DNA from: Callaeas wilsoni
Lineage: Eukaryota > Chordata > Aves > Passeriformes > Callaeidae
Direction: 5' to 3'
NCBI GenBank assembly: GCA_013398955.1
Contig: VWPU01013669.1
Span: 62,001-126,000 of the forward strand
DNA length: 64,000 bases
In this document: in pieces, positions 39,374 through 51,600 of the stretch
How the letters are laid out: each line of letters opens with the position of its first letter
Numbering within the stretch: position 1 is the stretch's first letter
Notes under the pieces: model-generated
The model's database searches: none
The model's input: only the letters and a program-made list of their open reading frames with translations
What the model was told of the DNA's origin: nothing
Translations under genes and position numbers: made by a program

Positions 39374-42300
39374 TGGTATGACACATGGTAAACAATACCA
39401 CACAGATATGGTAATGGCACTTAAATAATCCCATATATAGCAAAGATTCTTGCATACATTCATTTAAAGTAGTCCTGAGGCAAGCCAAATATAAAAACAG
39501 TTAGAGATCTGTAGGTATGCCAAGAAATATTCATGCAGCATATAGGCCCAAGAGAAAATATAGAGAAAATTAAGAATATTATTAAAACGTATCTGGAGAT
39601 AATAGTATTTGATGAATTTCTCTATGAGTATCTCTGTGATCCTGGCAATTCCCAGAAAAAAGACTGGACTGGCATTTTCCGCATTTACCTACAACAGTCA
39701 AATCTATAGCACTGCAGTAGGGCTAAGTATCTGCAATTTAAACAGCTTCTAAGCCATCTTCCTTTGTTTTGTTACACAGTAATTAGATCCACCTTATTCA
39801 CTCAGTTCATGACCAATGTTTCTCTTTCACTCACATCCCAAGACAACTTCTGTTGCCCTTTTCTTTAATTTTTTTTCCACAGAAAGGCTTTTTCTTCCCT
39901 CCTGAACCTTGTAAGCTTTTTGTTCCCATTGCAATCTTTGGCACGCAAAGCAGGTGGTATCAGAAAGTGCAAATGCTTCCATATTCTTTGAATTACTATA
40001 AACTGCTGTATGGTTTTGTTCATCTTAAGTACCCCGTCTTTTGATATCTCAGCCAGTCTGTTCCACGCTCACGAGTTAATAAGACTAGAGGCAGGGGGAG
40101 ACATGAGAAAGGCCACCCAATTAAAGCGAGAAAATGAAGATCAAAACAGGCTACTGTGCTGTCATACGGTCAGGTACTGAACTGTGCCTGGCGCAGTCAC
40201 TGATAACAGGCTAGATAATGCTGCACTTGTCACTTTGCTGTGACCTTCACCAGTCACCTGGCTCGAGCCTTATGAGAGCTGACTAACTTTTAAGTTAAAA
40301 AGGCTTAGATTAAAATTATTAGTAACCCTGGAAATCCTCAAATAGCTTCACTGAAACAAGAGGAATGGCTTTGAAATTACAGGCCCTGTGGAAAGGACTC
40401 TACATAATTTGATAATGGACACAGATTATTTTTGTCTCCGCTAAACCAGCAGGAACTGAGCACTGAAAGTCCATGCCTACTAGAGGGGTAGGGGACTAAC
40501 TCCTGTGGCATGTAAGCATGAGGTTACCCAGTGTCTAGGTCAACCCTTGGAGCTGCTCAGCTACAAGCTGCTCCACACGGCGTGTACTGTTCTCCTGATC
40601 ATGCATCCAGAAACCACAGCACAAACCCTGCTCTAGGCATCAGTGCTATGGAGTGAGTGTTCCCAAACTCAGTGTTCCTGTTCCTGTATGCACCGAGAAG
40701 GAAGTGAGGGGCAGGAAACTCACTGTTAAGCAGAGATAGAAGCCTTCATTAAAACACCATGTCTACACTTCAGAGTGCTCTCACACCTGCAAGTTGCTAG
40801 GAAAAATAGGACACCTCTTATTTTCAAAATAATAATAAAAAAATACTTCAGTGGATTCTCCCTGGGTTGCCTCTTCCTGCAAACGGAAGGAGCTGAGAAG
40901 GGTTCACTACACTTTGTACCAAATAAAGCTCCTATTAGAAACAGAATGCATACCACAGGAATTATTTGCTGGTATGTTCTACTGCTTTTGACCAAAATTC
41001 AGCTGCCATCACAGTATTCAGTGAAAAAGAAGAAGATGGAGTCTAAAAGACTAAAAGTCTGTCAGTGCTACTGTACATCCCAGTTTGCAAAGCAGGCTGA
41101 CCAGTTTAGCTCCTGGTGAACTTGGTATTTTACACAATGACCTGCAAGGAGTCCACCTTAAATAAAATAACTAGGAAAATCCAAATAACTGGAAGGAGAG
41201 TACAGGTATGATTTTGTTACCTAAGACATCAAATAGTTTCACAACTGGTCTCTCAAAAACAAAGGAAAAAAAACCATCAAAATGCTGAATTTGGCTTCCA
41301 CAGTGCAAAGAACAGCTGGAGCATTTCTGCATGACTTAGTTTAATGCAGCAAGATTGGAATTTTTAAGTTCCCAAGGAAAAAAAAAAGCATCACAGTTGC
41401 TTTTCACTTTCTGCTATCTGTACCAGTTACCACCTGGATCCAAGTATTTGCCACTTAGGATCCAACTATTCAAAAATCCACATAATTAATTGGTATCAAA
41501 GCAAAGGTCTGTGAAACAGCTGTACTCACGGAGTGACCTTTTGATGAGAGAAGACCATTCCTTGACTCCCCAAGTCCTACAGCTCAAACTTGCTGCTTGA
41601 AAAACTATTTCCCAGCTCCAAGTCCCACCAGTCTGGCAGTGAAGTGCAGGTGAGATATAAACAAACACAGGAGAAAGGGAGAGATTTCTTAGGCATTATT
41701 GTAGGCTCAGCAGGTTTCAGTAATTTGCCCGTTCTGGGGAAATTCAGACCCCTTTTCCATTTGTTTTCTGATACTTTCCTGAAACTACACAACACAGCAA
41801 GCAGTGCACTAGGCAGCACAGCTTTTGTGCCACCAGAGTCTCAAGGGTGGGCACAGATCTCATCCCAGCAAGGAACCCATACAAGTCATGAGGCAACAGC
41901 TGGGCAATGACTTGGGAGTTACGCACCACATCAGCTGGAGGTCTCTATGGGGTCAGAAGAGCAAGGGAACCAGAGATCTGTTTGCCCCAGATTTGCCCCC
42001 AAATTCCACATTTCTTCCTACGGACTCCTCTGACACACCCAGACATGGGTATGGGCACAATGCGTGTTCCTAGATGCTATTCTTTCAGACACAAATTCAT
42101 ACCACATCTCATGCCAGGCACTGGCACTTGTTTCTAATCTTACAGGGCTGTTTCACCTAATGGCTCCAAACCTGGCTTCCTGAAAGCAGCAGGGGACAGC
42201 TGCTGAAACACCATCAATCCAGACAAAGTCAACATGACCTGTGGACGTGGTCCAGCTCTGCCAGGAAGGGCCCAACAGTGAGGGTGGCTGAGGAAATATT

Positions 42301-44632
42301 ATTGCAGCCTGGAGGCTTTCTCATGCAGAATTCTATTTTGGTGCACCATTTTTTGTTGCTTGAGCATTCCCCAGACATTTTGGAAACTCCAGATGCAATA
42401 ATACTAAGTTCTAGGTCACGATGTTTTTATTGATAAAGGTTTCACCGTCCTGATGTGGGTGTGAACGCTTGTGAATGCTGCAGGATTATGTAGGGAATAA
42501 TCCCTCGCCATAGCCCACAACATACAATGTGCCCACTAAAAAGCACAGTAAATTAAATAACAGTGTATCCTGCCAGTCCAAACAAACGTTTTTCCCTTGC
42601 TAGCAGAGCAAAGGAGTACTAACCCACAGAACTGCAGTGTTTTGGAACTTCATGTAATAGTAGCAAGAAAAAAGTCGCACTGCTATGAAGTGACACAGAA
42701 ACATCCATAACACATTTTTGTCATCAACACAGCAGCAGTGGTTAGACACAAGGAAATGTTTATTTGATCCATTTGCTAACATATAAATCAACTTGTTCTA
42801 AAACGATTTCATAATACACGTTCTCTAGCAATGACCCAATTTGAGGTGAGCTATTTGAGGTGGTCACTGCATGTTTTGAGGCAAGACAGCCATCTGAGTA
42901 ACAACTATATCTTCTTTGTCCACAGACTGCAGAGTTTGCACCAGGAAGAGAGCTGCAATGAAAATAAATTAACACATTTTACTTGAGCCATGTTAATTAT
43001 TTTCTCTTGAAAAAAAAGAATGAAGCTGTGACTCAGTGAATGGGAAATCCTCAAGGACTTGGATAAAGTTGTCATGTGTATCCACTTGCCCTAACCTTTG
43101 GCCTTTTGTCTAAGTACAAGGGGCATATCAGTTAAATATATGATATCTTCTCTCTGGGAAACTCAGAGAGTTAATAAGTAATTTCAAACTATTATAATTT
43201 TGATACATGAAAAAAAACAACTTGGCTTTCCTCAGACAGTACAGCTGGGTAAGTACAGAATTTCCCGGCACTGTTTAAGGCTGGGTGGGGTGGGAAAAAG
43301 AAGAAGGAAAAAGAGAAACAAATGAAGTTGCTAAAGAAGGAAAAAAAAAAGTGCAGAAATCCTGCCAGAAGTTCAGGAAATGTTTTCTTCCTTGTTTCAC
43401 TTATGGAGATCAAAAAATCCAAGTTGAATATGAATTCCCCTGCAAAATGCTGATGACTTTGCTCAAACTAGGGCAGCTAAGGTGCTGAGAAGCCATGAAG
43501 CTCAGCTGTAGTCCTTCAGATAATTCATATAAGCAAGTAGCTTAAGTGATAGGTCTCGTGTCTGCAGGATCAGCACAACAGTTCTAATCTTTAAGGAGGA
43601 ACTGACTCTTGGGTATGCCGACAGCCCAAATCAGTTCTATCCAAGTCCTCCAGTACAAGCAAGTACCTCCACAGTACAAGCAGAAAACAGCAACTGCAGA
43701 GGAGAACACACGATCACAGCAAAGCCACTGCCATGTTTCAGGGAAATCTCAGCCCACAGCAGAGGAACACGCAGGGAACTGCAAACATCTTTTCCAACCT
43801 GTTGCACAGTAGAGTGAAATGCCATTAGCCATCATGTAAATGTGATTACTCATTTTTCCCAGTGCCAGTGGATGGGACTGTGCTCACAGCTGTACCTGGC
43901 CTTCAGGTGGGAGGACAGAGTTCCAGCCTCAAGTAAGGGCCTTCTTATTGCCTGTTAACTTGGTCTTTTGTCAGCCTGTAGCCACACTCTCAAATCAAAT
44001 CTACAATTTCATTGTACCAAATCACTTATTTTTTACCTAAGCACCTCAAAAACAAACCCTGAAAAGTCTACATATCATACTACATGTCCCCACTTAAAAA
44101 AAGACAACCAGTGCACAGTGAATTAATCAACAGAGGATGCATGGTGGAAGTCAAACCCACCTTATGAATCCCATTCATGAAATGATCAGTCTTCTCTCCT
44201 CTCACTTTCCCCATGGCTTCCCTAAGTGACAAGTTCTTTCTCTCTAGGGTTTTTAAAAGACAAAAAGTATCCTTCAATATGTGGAGGAACAAATTCAGGA
44301 CCATGCCTACACAAAATATATGTTTATCAATATTTGATCTACATATTGATCTTACCAATGTTAGTGACTTCCTTGACTGGCTTCCTGTGGCCAAGCAAGA
44401 GCAAATAAATTTTTAAGAGAAATCTGAAGTTAGAAAATACAACTTGCAGATGTATGCAAGCCAGTACCTCCTCTCACCCCCAAGTTTGGCAGGCAGATCT
44501 TTCAGAACCAGCTTGCAGGAGGTGGCTCTGCAAGCAGGAAGGCTTTTTAAAGCAGTGCACAGGTACAGGGATGATTTTCATGTCAAGAAAATAATGTTAA
44601 GTCCATTAAAAAAACCTGCTTACTGCAGTGAT

Positions 44633-44770
44633 TCAGGGACCTGTGAAGTCGGAAGAGACCACTGGAATCCCACCCAATGCAAAACACAGCCCAGGTGATT
44701 TCATCCATTCATTTCTGCAGCTGTCTTGCACATCCCACTTCATTAAGCCCCTAACTTTTGACTAACTTCA
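44633..44770 (-). mobile_element. Probable ancient CR1/LINE remnant
   Basis: Plus-strand words GAAGTCGGAAGAGACCACTG, then a Cys-poor CCCACCCAATGCAAAACACA, GATTTCATCCATTCATTTCT and ATTAAGCCCCTAACTTTTGA occur in the same order as in an old sauropsid CR1 family that I know mainly from turtle genomes. In that family the sequence reads roughly as 'gaagggaccactgtgatcat', 'cctgcataacacagg', 'atttcaccca' and 'agcccaataactt'. The match is diverged and limited to about 130 bp. In this reading the element is minus-strand. The assignment is from memory and less secure than the other copies; it could be chance similarity over part of its length. Confidence 0.45.
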
Positions 44771-46160
44771 AACCTGTGTTCCAGAATTAAAATTAACTTA
44801 AAAGTCACAATCTTCAGGGCCATGTCACCACCGCCTTGTGTAACAGACCTGGGGAAAGGCCACTGCAATATGACTGTGCAACTGTATAGTTAAGCACCTG
44901 CTGTTCAACCTCCTCCATATCCTGTGGAGCTTCCTTGTCACGCTGTAGAAACCTTTCCAGGAAAGAACTTTGCCAACCCACCTGTCAGGGAACGTTTCCT
45001 CATGTTTGACAGGACAGGCATTGGCGGATTCAAGTCAGCATGGGTGTATCTCAAGAAATGCACTATCCCGAACCCAGCCCATCCATAGCGCAAGGACAAG
45101 TTTCTTTCCTACAATGTCATAAAGCTGATCCAAAGTTAGTGTTCAGTTTGGATGCAAGATGAACTGGAGAGCGACCCTGAACTTGGAACTGTGCTCAAAA
45201 GGCAGCCCAGCCACAGCCTACATGCCAGAAAACCCATGATGACTCCTTTGATCATGCTCCCTTCATCTGAAGCACTCTCATCAAAAGGCAAATGCACGCA
45301 ATCCCTCCTCACACAGAGCATAATTTTGCAGGTTCAAGAAATGATCTGTATTATGCTGTTTGGGAGGAAGGGGTGCAATTATGCAGTGCAGCACTATTAA
45401 AATCAGCCATATAAACTGGTTGCTCATTTAATCCATTACACTGTTTGGCCCACTTGCTCTTTTGATTTTCTGCCTTGTATTCCATTCTGCAGCTGCTTTG
45501 CACCTCCCACTCCTTCTTTTTTACTGTCTTCATGTAAATCAAAAATCCATCAAACCTCACTTCTTCAGTAATAAATCAATTCTTTGGATTACTCAACTAT
45601 AAAACCATGACTTTGTGGCTGCAAAGGCAGAGTATGTTTGAGCACCTGGATGACAGCAAGCAAAAGAGAAAAAGAAGTATTTTAATAATACTTAAAGTTC
45701 ACAGAGGGCCTTTTCTTCTGGGCACATCTGAGGTCGCCAGAAGGGTTGTACTATACTAATAAAAACTCTCATTTCTCGCTTGCCAGTCACCCCTCCACCC
45801 CCCAAAAAAGAGCATTCCTATCCTTTTCTATGCTATTTTCTCTGTTTGTAGGCTGTATTCATGGCTTTCTTTCCTGAATATGGGCGAGTACAAATGTCAG
45901 AGGCAGACTAGAAATGTTGAGGCACACACGATGCATTCTTGGTTTCTTCTAAACATCAGACCATATCATCAATTAAAAAAGAAAAAAGAGAACACTCAGC
46001 CTCCATCTACCTGCTTCCAAGCCAAGATAAGGACATATCTCAAACTTTCCACGAAGCCTCATATTAGGCCCCATCAAAGCCAGGAGAATCCATCCTATTG
46101 TTTTCCTTGCTAGTGCTGCATCGCTGCATTCCTACAGAGCTTCTGAATTTGTTCTGAGCT

Positions 46161-46187
46161 TGTTGATGTTGTTGTTGTTGTTATTGT
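46161..46187. repeat. (GTT)n short tandem repeat
   Basis: TGTTGATGTTGTTGTTGTTGTTATTG: about six GTT-type trinucleotides with two variants. A similar tract lies at 57950-57975. Confidence 0.85.
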
Positions 46188-46226
46188 AAAAGCCGAGTGT
46201 TACACAAGACAGAGAGCTTGACAGCT

Positions 46227-46252
46227 TTCCCACAATCCTCAGCATGTGGGAA
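46227..46252. promoter_or_regulatory. Inverted pair of RBPJ/CSL consensus sites
   Basis: TTCCCACA (46227-46234) and TGTGGGAA (46245-46252) are exact reverse complements separated by 10 bp. Each matches the RBPJ consensus YGTGGGAA, the DNA-binding partner of Notch. The two sites point away from each other. The classical Notch paired site has them pointing towards each other with a 15-17 bp gap, so this is not a standard dimer site. The 8-bp arms could also form a small hairpin. Single matches to this word occur elsewhere (8865-8872, 33071-33078, 33693-33700, 35471-35478), so chance cannot be excluded. Confidence 0.4.
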
Positions 46253-46272
46253 TAGCGAGTAACAAAGTGTTA

Positions 46273-46298
46273 ACACCTGCCAACTGGTGGTTAGGTGT
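46273..46298. promoter_or_regulatory. Inverted pair of T-box core sites
   Basis: ACACCT (46273-46278) and AGGTGT (46293-46298) are inverted T-box cores with a 14-bp spacer. With flanks they read AGGTGTTA on the minus strand and AGGTGTAC on the plus strand, each diverging slightly from AGGTGTGA. They overlap a GTGTTAAC palindrome and begin 21 bp after the RBPJ-like pair ends. T-box dimers accept varied spacing and orientation, so binding is plausible but unproven. Confidence 0.3.
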
Positions 46299-47327
46299 AC
46301 ATGTCTCTGTTAACAACAAACACTGCTGCTAGCAGTCATCAGAGCAAAGCAGCAAATCTGTTCCCTTCTCCAGCTTGGAAAACACCAAACAATAACAAAA
46401 AAAAGGCACCTAATTGCTTGATTAAGATGTATCAGTGTTGGAAACTGCTGATCTAGAACATTGAATCTCTGACATTTACTTCACTCTTGATTAAACAGAA
46501 ATGTTTAAAACCAGTTATTGTGCAGAGCTCAGAGCACTGTGTACCATCCAGGGAATTGTGGCAGTGAAAGTTTTTACAAAGAAACAGAGTCAGAACCACC
46601 TCCTCTCTGCTGTTTCATAGAAGCATCAGATGCTGAGACTCTCTGGCTATTAGGAATAAGGGATGGAAGAACACTAATGAAGGACTAGGAGTCAGGTAAC
46701 TCCTTGGAACTTTCAGGGGAACCTTGTGGAAAAGTCCAGCTCCTGCTCTGAAAAATGGTGCTAGACACAGAAGTCAGGACCGTTTCTTTATGGTGAGAGG
46801 GATTAGTTGTGTACTTTTAAAAATCATGTTTTCATTTGGTGATTTCCTAGGCAGCTTTGTGAGCCAGGTGGCACGGATTTATCATCAGTGATTTGCATGT
46901 GACTAATGTCCTAGACCTGAGGCTAAAAGCCTGCTTGCTCTAGATTTGCCCTCAGTAGCCAGCTTGCTTGTTTTATTGCTCTTTCCCCATGACAAGAAGG
47001 TAAGGGAGAAGTGAGTCAACTCACTCATCTCAAGTAAACTAGAGATTGCTAAATCAAAAGAAGGAAAACTGCATTAATCTAATGAAGTACTCACAAAAGC
47101 TCATTGCTGTCCAAATCTCCCTAACTGTGCACACAGAAACTCCAGCTCAGCTGGGGAGGGACATTAATCCTGGTTTCCATCAGACTGTATTTCTTCAGTA
47201 ATTGCTATCAGGAAAACAAATTATCCCATTCTTTAGCAGTGTGGGGAGGAGGTGGAGGAACGGAATTTCACATTTATATCTTTCCCCTAAACATATTATC
47301 TGAAATAATTCAGACAACTATGATTTT

Positions 47328-47343
47328 ACCTGATTAATCAGGT
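47328..47343. promoter_or_regulatory. 16-bp perfect palindrome ACCTGATTAATCAGGT
   Basis: The sequence equals its own reverse complement over 16 bp. At the centre is TGATTAATCA, a symmetric pair of homeodomain (GATTA-type) cores; CAGGTG at the right edge is an E-box. A near-palindromic CTGAAATAATTCAG lies just upstream (47300-47313). Symmetric paired homeodomain sites can bind dimers of paired or bicoid-type homeoproteins. Function is inferred. Confidence 0.35.
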
Positions 47344-48054
47344 GATGGCCAGGACAACAGATAATTTTAACCTACATCAGTTCCTGAATCTAAGTCACAT
47401 GGGTGGAGAAGGGTCAGTGGAAGGCATGAGTAACTTCTTTTGATGGTTCTACCAGTTTTTGCCAGCATTAATGTTGCATGAAATAAAGACCTCCAGTAGT
47501 CAGCCCCTTGAAACAAAGGACACACATTCTCCTTATTTCATGAAAAATCAAGTGTTTGAAAATCCTACAAGTAGAAGACAGTTACTGGTAATAAATTGTC
47601 TTACAAAGGCTGGCAGAACACTCTTCTGACTCTAAGCAACATCATTTACCAAATTGCTATGGTGAAGGCTCAAATAACCTTCCATATAAAGCTCCCTGCA
47701 GAAGATTCGATGGATAAAAATGGACAATTTTTCAGTTGGCCAAAAGTGGCTTTCTCCACCAGGAATGGAGGAATAAGGTAATGTACTTGTCTGCCAACAT
47801 GAATATTGACCAATTTACTGAGATAGATATTTCCAAATAGCAGTTGGAAAGCTTTTTTGGTATAGGAGGTTCAGGATCACCTGCACCAGAATAGTATTAG
47901 AGGAAAATTTCTAAGCTTTGTGTGAGTATTCAAACCCCTTAGCAGATGAATTTAGAATCTCAGTCACATGGTTTCTGTGACTCAGCCATTTGTTAGTCAT
48001 CCTCTGCCCATTATATCTCAGGAAAGTTACAGATACCCATAATTAGAAAGGCAT

Positions 48055-48690
48055 TCCCCCTCTTTCTGTCTCTTTTCTGCCTGTTCTCTTAGATATCATG
48101 TCCTCTCACTCCCCTACTTACCAGAGGTCCTGTGCTATTTATTCCCATTCCCCTCCCAGCTAGATTTATTTCCTTGCAGTCTCACCCATTTTATGCTCTC
48201 CCCACAGTCTCTAGATCCTACCCCACGTTCAGAATCTTCCACGTTAACAGCTGTCCTTACACCCCTCTTCAATTCTCCCTTTTCCGAACCCAGCAGCTCT
48301 GTCCAGGTCCTCATCTCTCTCTCGCACAGGTTTCTATCAACAGTTGCCTTCTGTGCTCCCACAGGCCTTCTTCAATTCAGTGTCGTTCTTGCACACTCTG
48401 GGAATGTAATGCAAGAGAACTGGGTTGCTTCTGTCTAAACTTCTCCTGGGCTAGTTTCTTCAACTTGTCTGAGTTGTTGATCTGTCGAGCTGGCACTTCT
48501 GTCCTTCCTCAAAGTAGCATTGCTACCTGGTATGTTCTTTCTATTCTTGCACGCTACTCCCTCCATGCACCATTCCTCCACTTCTCTCTCCCTTGCTGGA
48601 TCAAACAGCTCCCTTGGGTTTGCCTTGCAACCCACTATCTTCTCTTCTTGCTGTTCAATCAACTCCCACCATCCCTCTCACAGGGATAGC
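48055..48690. other. Pyrimidine-rich block containing the longest open frame
   Basis: The plus strand is strongly C+T-biased over about 630 bp, with repeated CTC, TCC and TTC words. A 185-codon plus-strand frame runs 48132-48689. Its translation is rich in Ser, Leu, Pro, Cys and Phe, the residues specified by pyrimidine codons, and has no recognisable domain. Other plus frames (48193-48438, 48520-48714) and minus frames (48135-48362, 48435-48662) are open over the same DNA. Stop depletion by skewed composition explains this better than coding. It could be a diverged repeat of a family I cannot name, or part of a non-coding transcript. Confidence 0.45.
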
Positions 48691-51600
48691 TGCATTGATC
48701 AGAAGCAAGTCTAGTTTTCCCAGTACTTCATGACAAGTGTTTTTCATATTTTCCATTTGGTAAGGAACAGAGATCTCTGAACTACCAAAGCCAGAGGGGA
48801 CAACTGTCATTCAGCCTGAGACAGCGTAGCTCCTGTTCACAAGGACGAGCATACAGAAAATGTTGTAGCGAATTATCAGTGTCGGATCTGCTGTAGGCAA
48901 AGGGCCATGCAGCACTTAAATCTCAGATTAATGGCCCAGGTACTGGGAAGCAAGAGAAGTCTGGGAAGGACAGGTACGTACATGCCCTTATCACACTGAG
49001 CACACTCTGAATATGAGGAGGAGAGTCTCACACAAAACTCTATCCCTTTAAAAAATACTGCGTAATCTTCCCTTAAGAAAAAACACCTTGGTGGAAAATT
49101 TCAGACCAGTACTAAACTCTCACACCCTTAGTGCCGTAAACATGTCACACTGACATCTGTAATGCCTCTGCCAATTTACAAATTCTTCCTGAGTTACTCT
49201 TTCTTTGGTGACAGAAGACTTTAGGTTTATTATTGGCTCATTATCCCACACTTCTCCCAAGCACATGGCATGTGTATTTTACCTGAGGATAACCCTGCCT
49301 TCTTCAGGACAAGACACCCCATGACAATCCGTTTTCCAGCAGCACAAACACCCCTCGGGGTGTTTGCTGGGCATTGCCAGGCTGCCAGGCAAACAGGTGT
49401 ATCCCAGAGCAGTAAGGCTCGCTTAGACCCTATCGGTCTGAACTTTTTCCGTTGTATTTCTTTCTGAAGTAACCATCTTCAAGGCAGGTTGGTGTCTCTT
49501 TGTTCAGGCACCTTGTAACACCCAAGACCTAGAACACTCCAGCAGCAGAAGAGCTAAATCTAAATGCAGAAAAGCCCAGCACAGCCTAGTATTTAAAGCA
49601 CAGAGCACATGATCTGGATTGAGCACACAAAGTCTGACTCCATCCATGACTCTACCAGGTGGCGAGGGCTCTGGCAAGCTCTGATTTGGCATAGTGAGTT
49701 CACATGCTTCCCCTACTGACACATGCACATTCCTGTCTTTAGTCTTAACATGAACAGGTTAAAGTATCTTCCTCCTCTACCATATTCAGTTGATGATTGA
49801 AAGCTACATCTGCATAGTGTTTTCCCACTAGGTCAATAGCAGCCAACAAAGGAATATTTGCTGCTTCTGGTTCTTTAGCTGAATAGGAGAAAACAATTGG
49901 TACAATATTAGCCTAAAGAGGGAGAAATATAGAGCATCTGAAATGCACTGCCAACAAAGCAATTCGCAGGAGGATCAGGGGGTGGGCACTCACTGCCTGC
50001 CCTGTTTATCAACCTCACTGAGGGACTCAGTTCCCAGGTATTTAATAGAACTCATCAGAGCTAACATGCAAAGTTTTGAATACAGCTATGTTGGAAATAA
50101 AGTACTCTTCCTGCACTTCAGGAAATAGATTTGTTTCTTGGTAGTCTTTGAACAAAGGAATGAATTCTCCATTCTGTTCCACCCTAATCTTAATAGTTTA
50201 CACCTCAGGCTCCACTACATTACTTACAACTGGTCTATTTGAAGAGCAGCTGAGAAGGAAATAGTTCTGCTGGTGGTGATGTGGAGTACTCAAATGGACA
50301 AGTTCAAACAATGTAAGGACAATACAGGCATGTGAAAAACACTTCAACACCTACCTCCCAGTGAATTCCAGGGTGTTGGTCGGTTTAGATGGTTTCTTGG
50401 AGGGTTTAATGTCTCGGTGCCAGGCAAGGCTTGTTTCTGTTCCTGTAGATCAAGGCTCCCGCACTGCACTTTTGATATCCAATAATGCGTCCTGCTTGTC
50501 TTTCATCCCTCACCAATGATGTGCAGCCTTTTCACTGTTGAAAATCAGAAAAACAGAGCCTTAATAAAAGGGATATTTTGGTGTGATTCTAAAGATCCCT
50601 CAAGTGAAAGGCACATAGGCTTACTATCTGGACTGAATGCAGATCTCTCCAGCATAGAGCAATCAAAATAATCTTGCTAGTGCTTGTCAGGGCCTGAGCA
50701 CTGGAGTTGTCCTGATCATAAGCACTATAATCCTATCAAGAAGCAAACACATAATCATGTACCACCAATCTTTTGGGCTAAACAGTTAGCTCAAGGCCTT
50801 GCATCTGTGTGATCAGATCCTTCAGAAGGAAAGGGTAGCATGGAAACAGTAACCTCTTATTTCCAGTTCCTATTTTGGTTTCTACTCTTCAGCACATAAA
50901 AGGATGCCTGTCTTACCCAAGTCTGCCTCAGCATTAGACAGGCTGTGTTTCCAGGTCACTTTCTGTCCTTTTGTCCCATGTTTTAGTTTTCTGCCTGTAA
51001 GAACAAAGCCAAGGGTCTTGGGGCTATTTGCATCTTTGGGGGATTTGGATGCACTGCAGGGCGAGGCTGGGCCTCATTTTAAGAGAAGGCTCCAGCCCAC
51101 GCCACTGCCAAGAGGCTGACTAATGCAATTATTTCCTTGCAGAGCAGCATTTTTCAAAGTGCTGATTCTTATTAAGAAAAAGGAACGGATTTGGAGCTCA
51201 TATTTTGATCTGGTGCCCAGGATTATTTGGAAATTCTTTTTCCTGGAACGAGACTTTTTATTCCAAATTTCTCCATGGTGGGGAGAGAGGGTTTCCTGGG
51301 CAGAATTAGGATAATGATTACAGCCTGTATACAATCAGTTCTAACCGCTGTGGAACTCCAAAAATGAATGTTATTGCTCAGTGGCTTCATTGAAAACAGA
51401 AGTATTATTTAACCAGAAGGATGGCAACACATGGAAATAGCTCATTATCATATTTTCTCCCTATTTGAAATGTCACATTGAGTATGTATCTTTCACGTCC
51501 ACTACACTTTAATTAATTTGGACTGTGTTTAAATATATTACACAGCATGCTTTATTACAAAATTCTGACACATACCCATTGATGAAGCAGGGCTTTCCTT

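Larger units (their letters stand above)
26733..44632. other. Long non-coding stretch, no gene recognised
   Basis: This 18 kb holds no recognised exon, RNA gene or interspersed repeat. Features within it: poly-T tract with ambiguous base (28071-28135), CT run (30234-30245), A-runs near 31660-31690, GT run and two CACGTG boxes (35543-35591), CpG-dense patch (37201-37346), T/G-rich tract (39341-39373), and purine-rich DNA near 43297-43352. The longest open frames (127 codons at 26917-27300 minus, 114 at 40775-41119 plus) show no recognisable domain. Mixed-composition stretches around 33660-33790 and 36740-36990 could be regulatory but lack specific evidence. Confidence 0.75.
46130..46560. promoter_or_regulatory. 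Candidate enhancer with paired RBPJ-like and T-box-like sites
   Basis: Within about 430 bp of low-CpG, mixed-composition DNA there is a perfect inverted pair of RBPJ/CSL consensus words at 46227-46252, a GTGTTAACAC palindrome at 46267-46276, and an inverted pair of T-box cores at 46273-46298. Homeodomain words (AATTGCTTGATTAAG, about 46411-46425) and a GTT microsatellite at 46161-46187 are also present. No significant open frame or repeat family is recognisable. The dense arrangement of palindromic sites resembles developmental enhancers bound by Notch (RBPJ) and T-box factors. Binding and activity are inferred; conservation could not be tested. Confidence 0.35.

Noticed and set aside
48132..48689. 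185-codon plus-strand open frame as a protein-coding gene
   Set aside because: The residues reflect pyrimidine-rich codons, overlapping frames on both strands are also open, and no domain is recognisable. Kept only as a composition feature.
51120..51320. Possible exon after the acceptor-like word TTTCCTTGCAG
   Set aside because: No donor site with a sensible frame was identified and the translation (63 codons) resembles nothing known.
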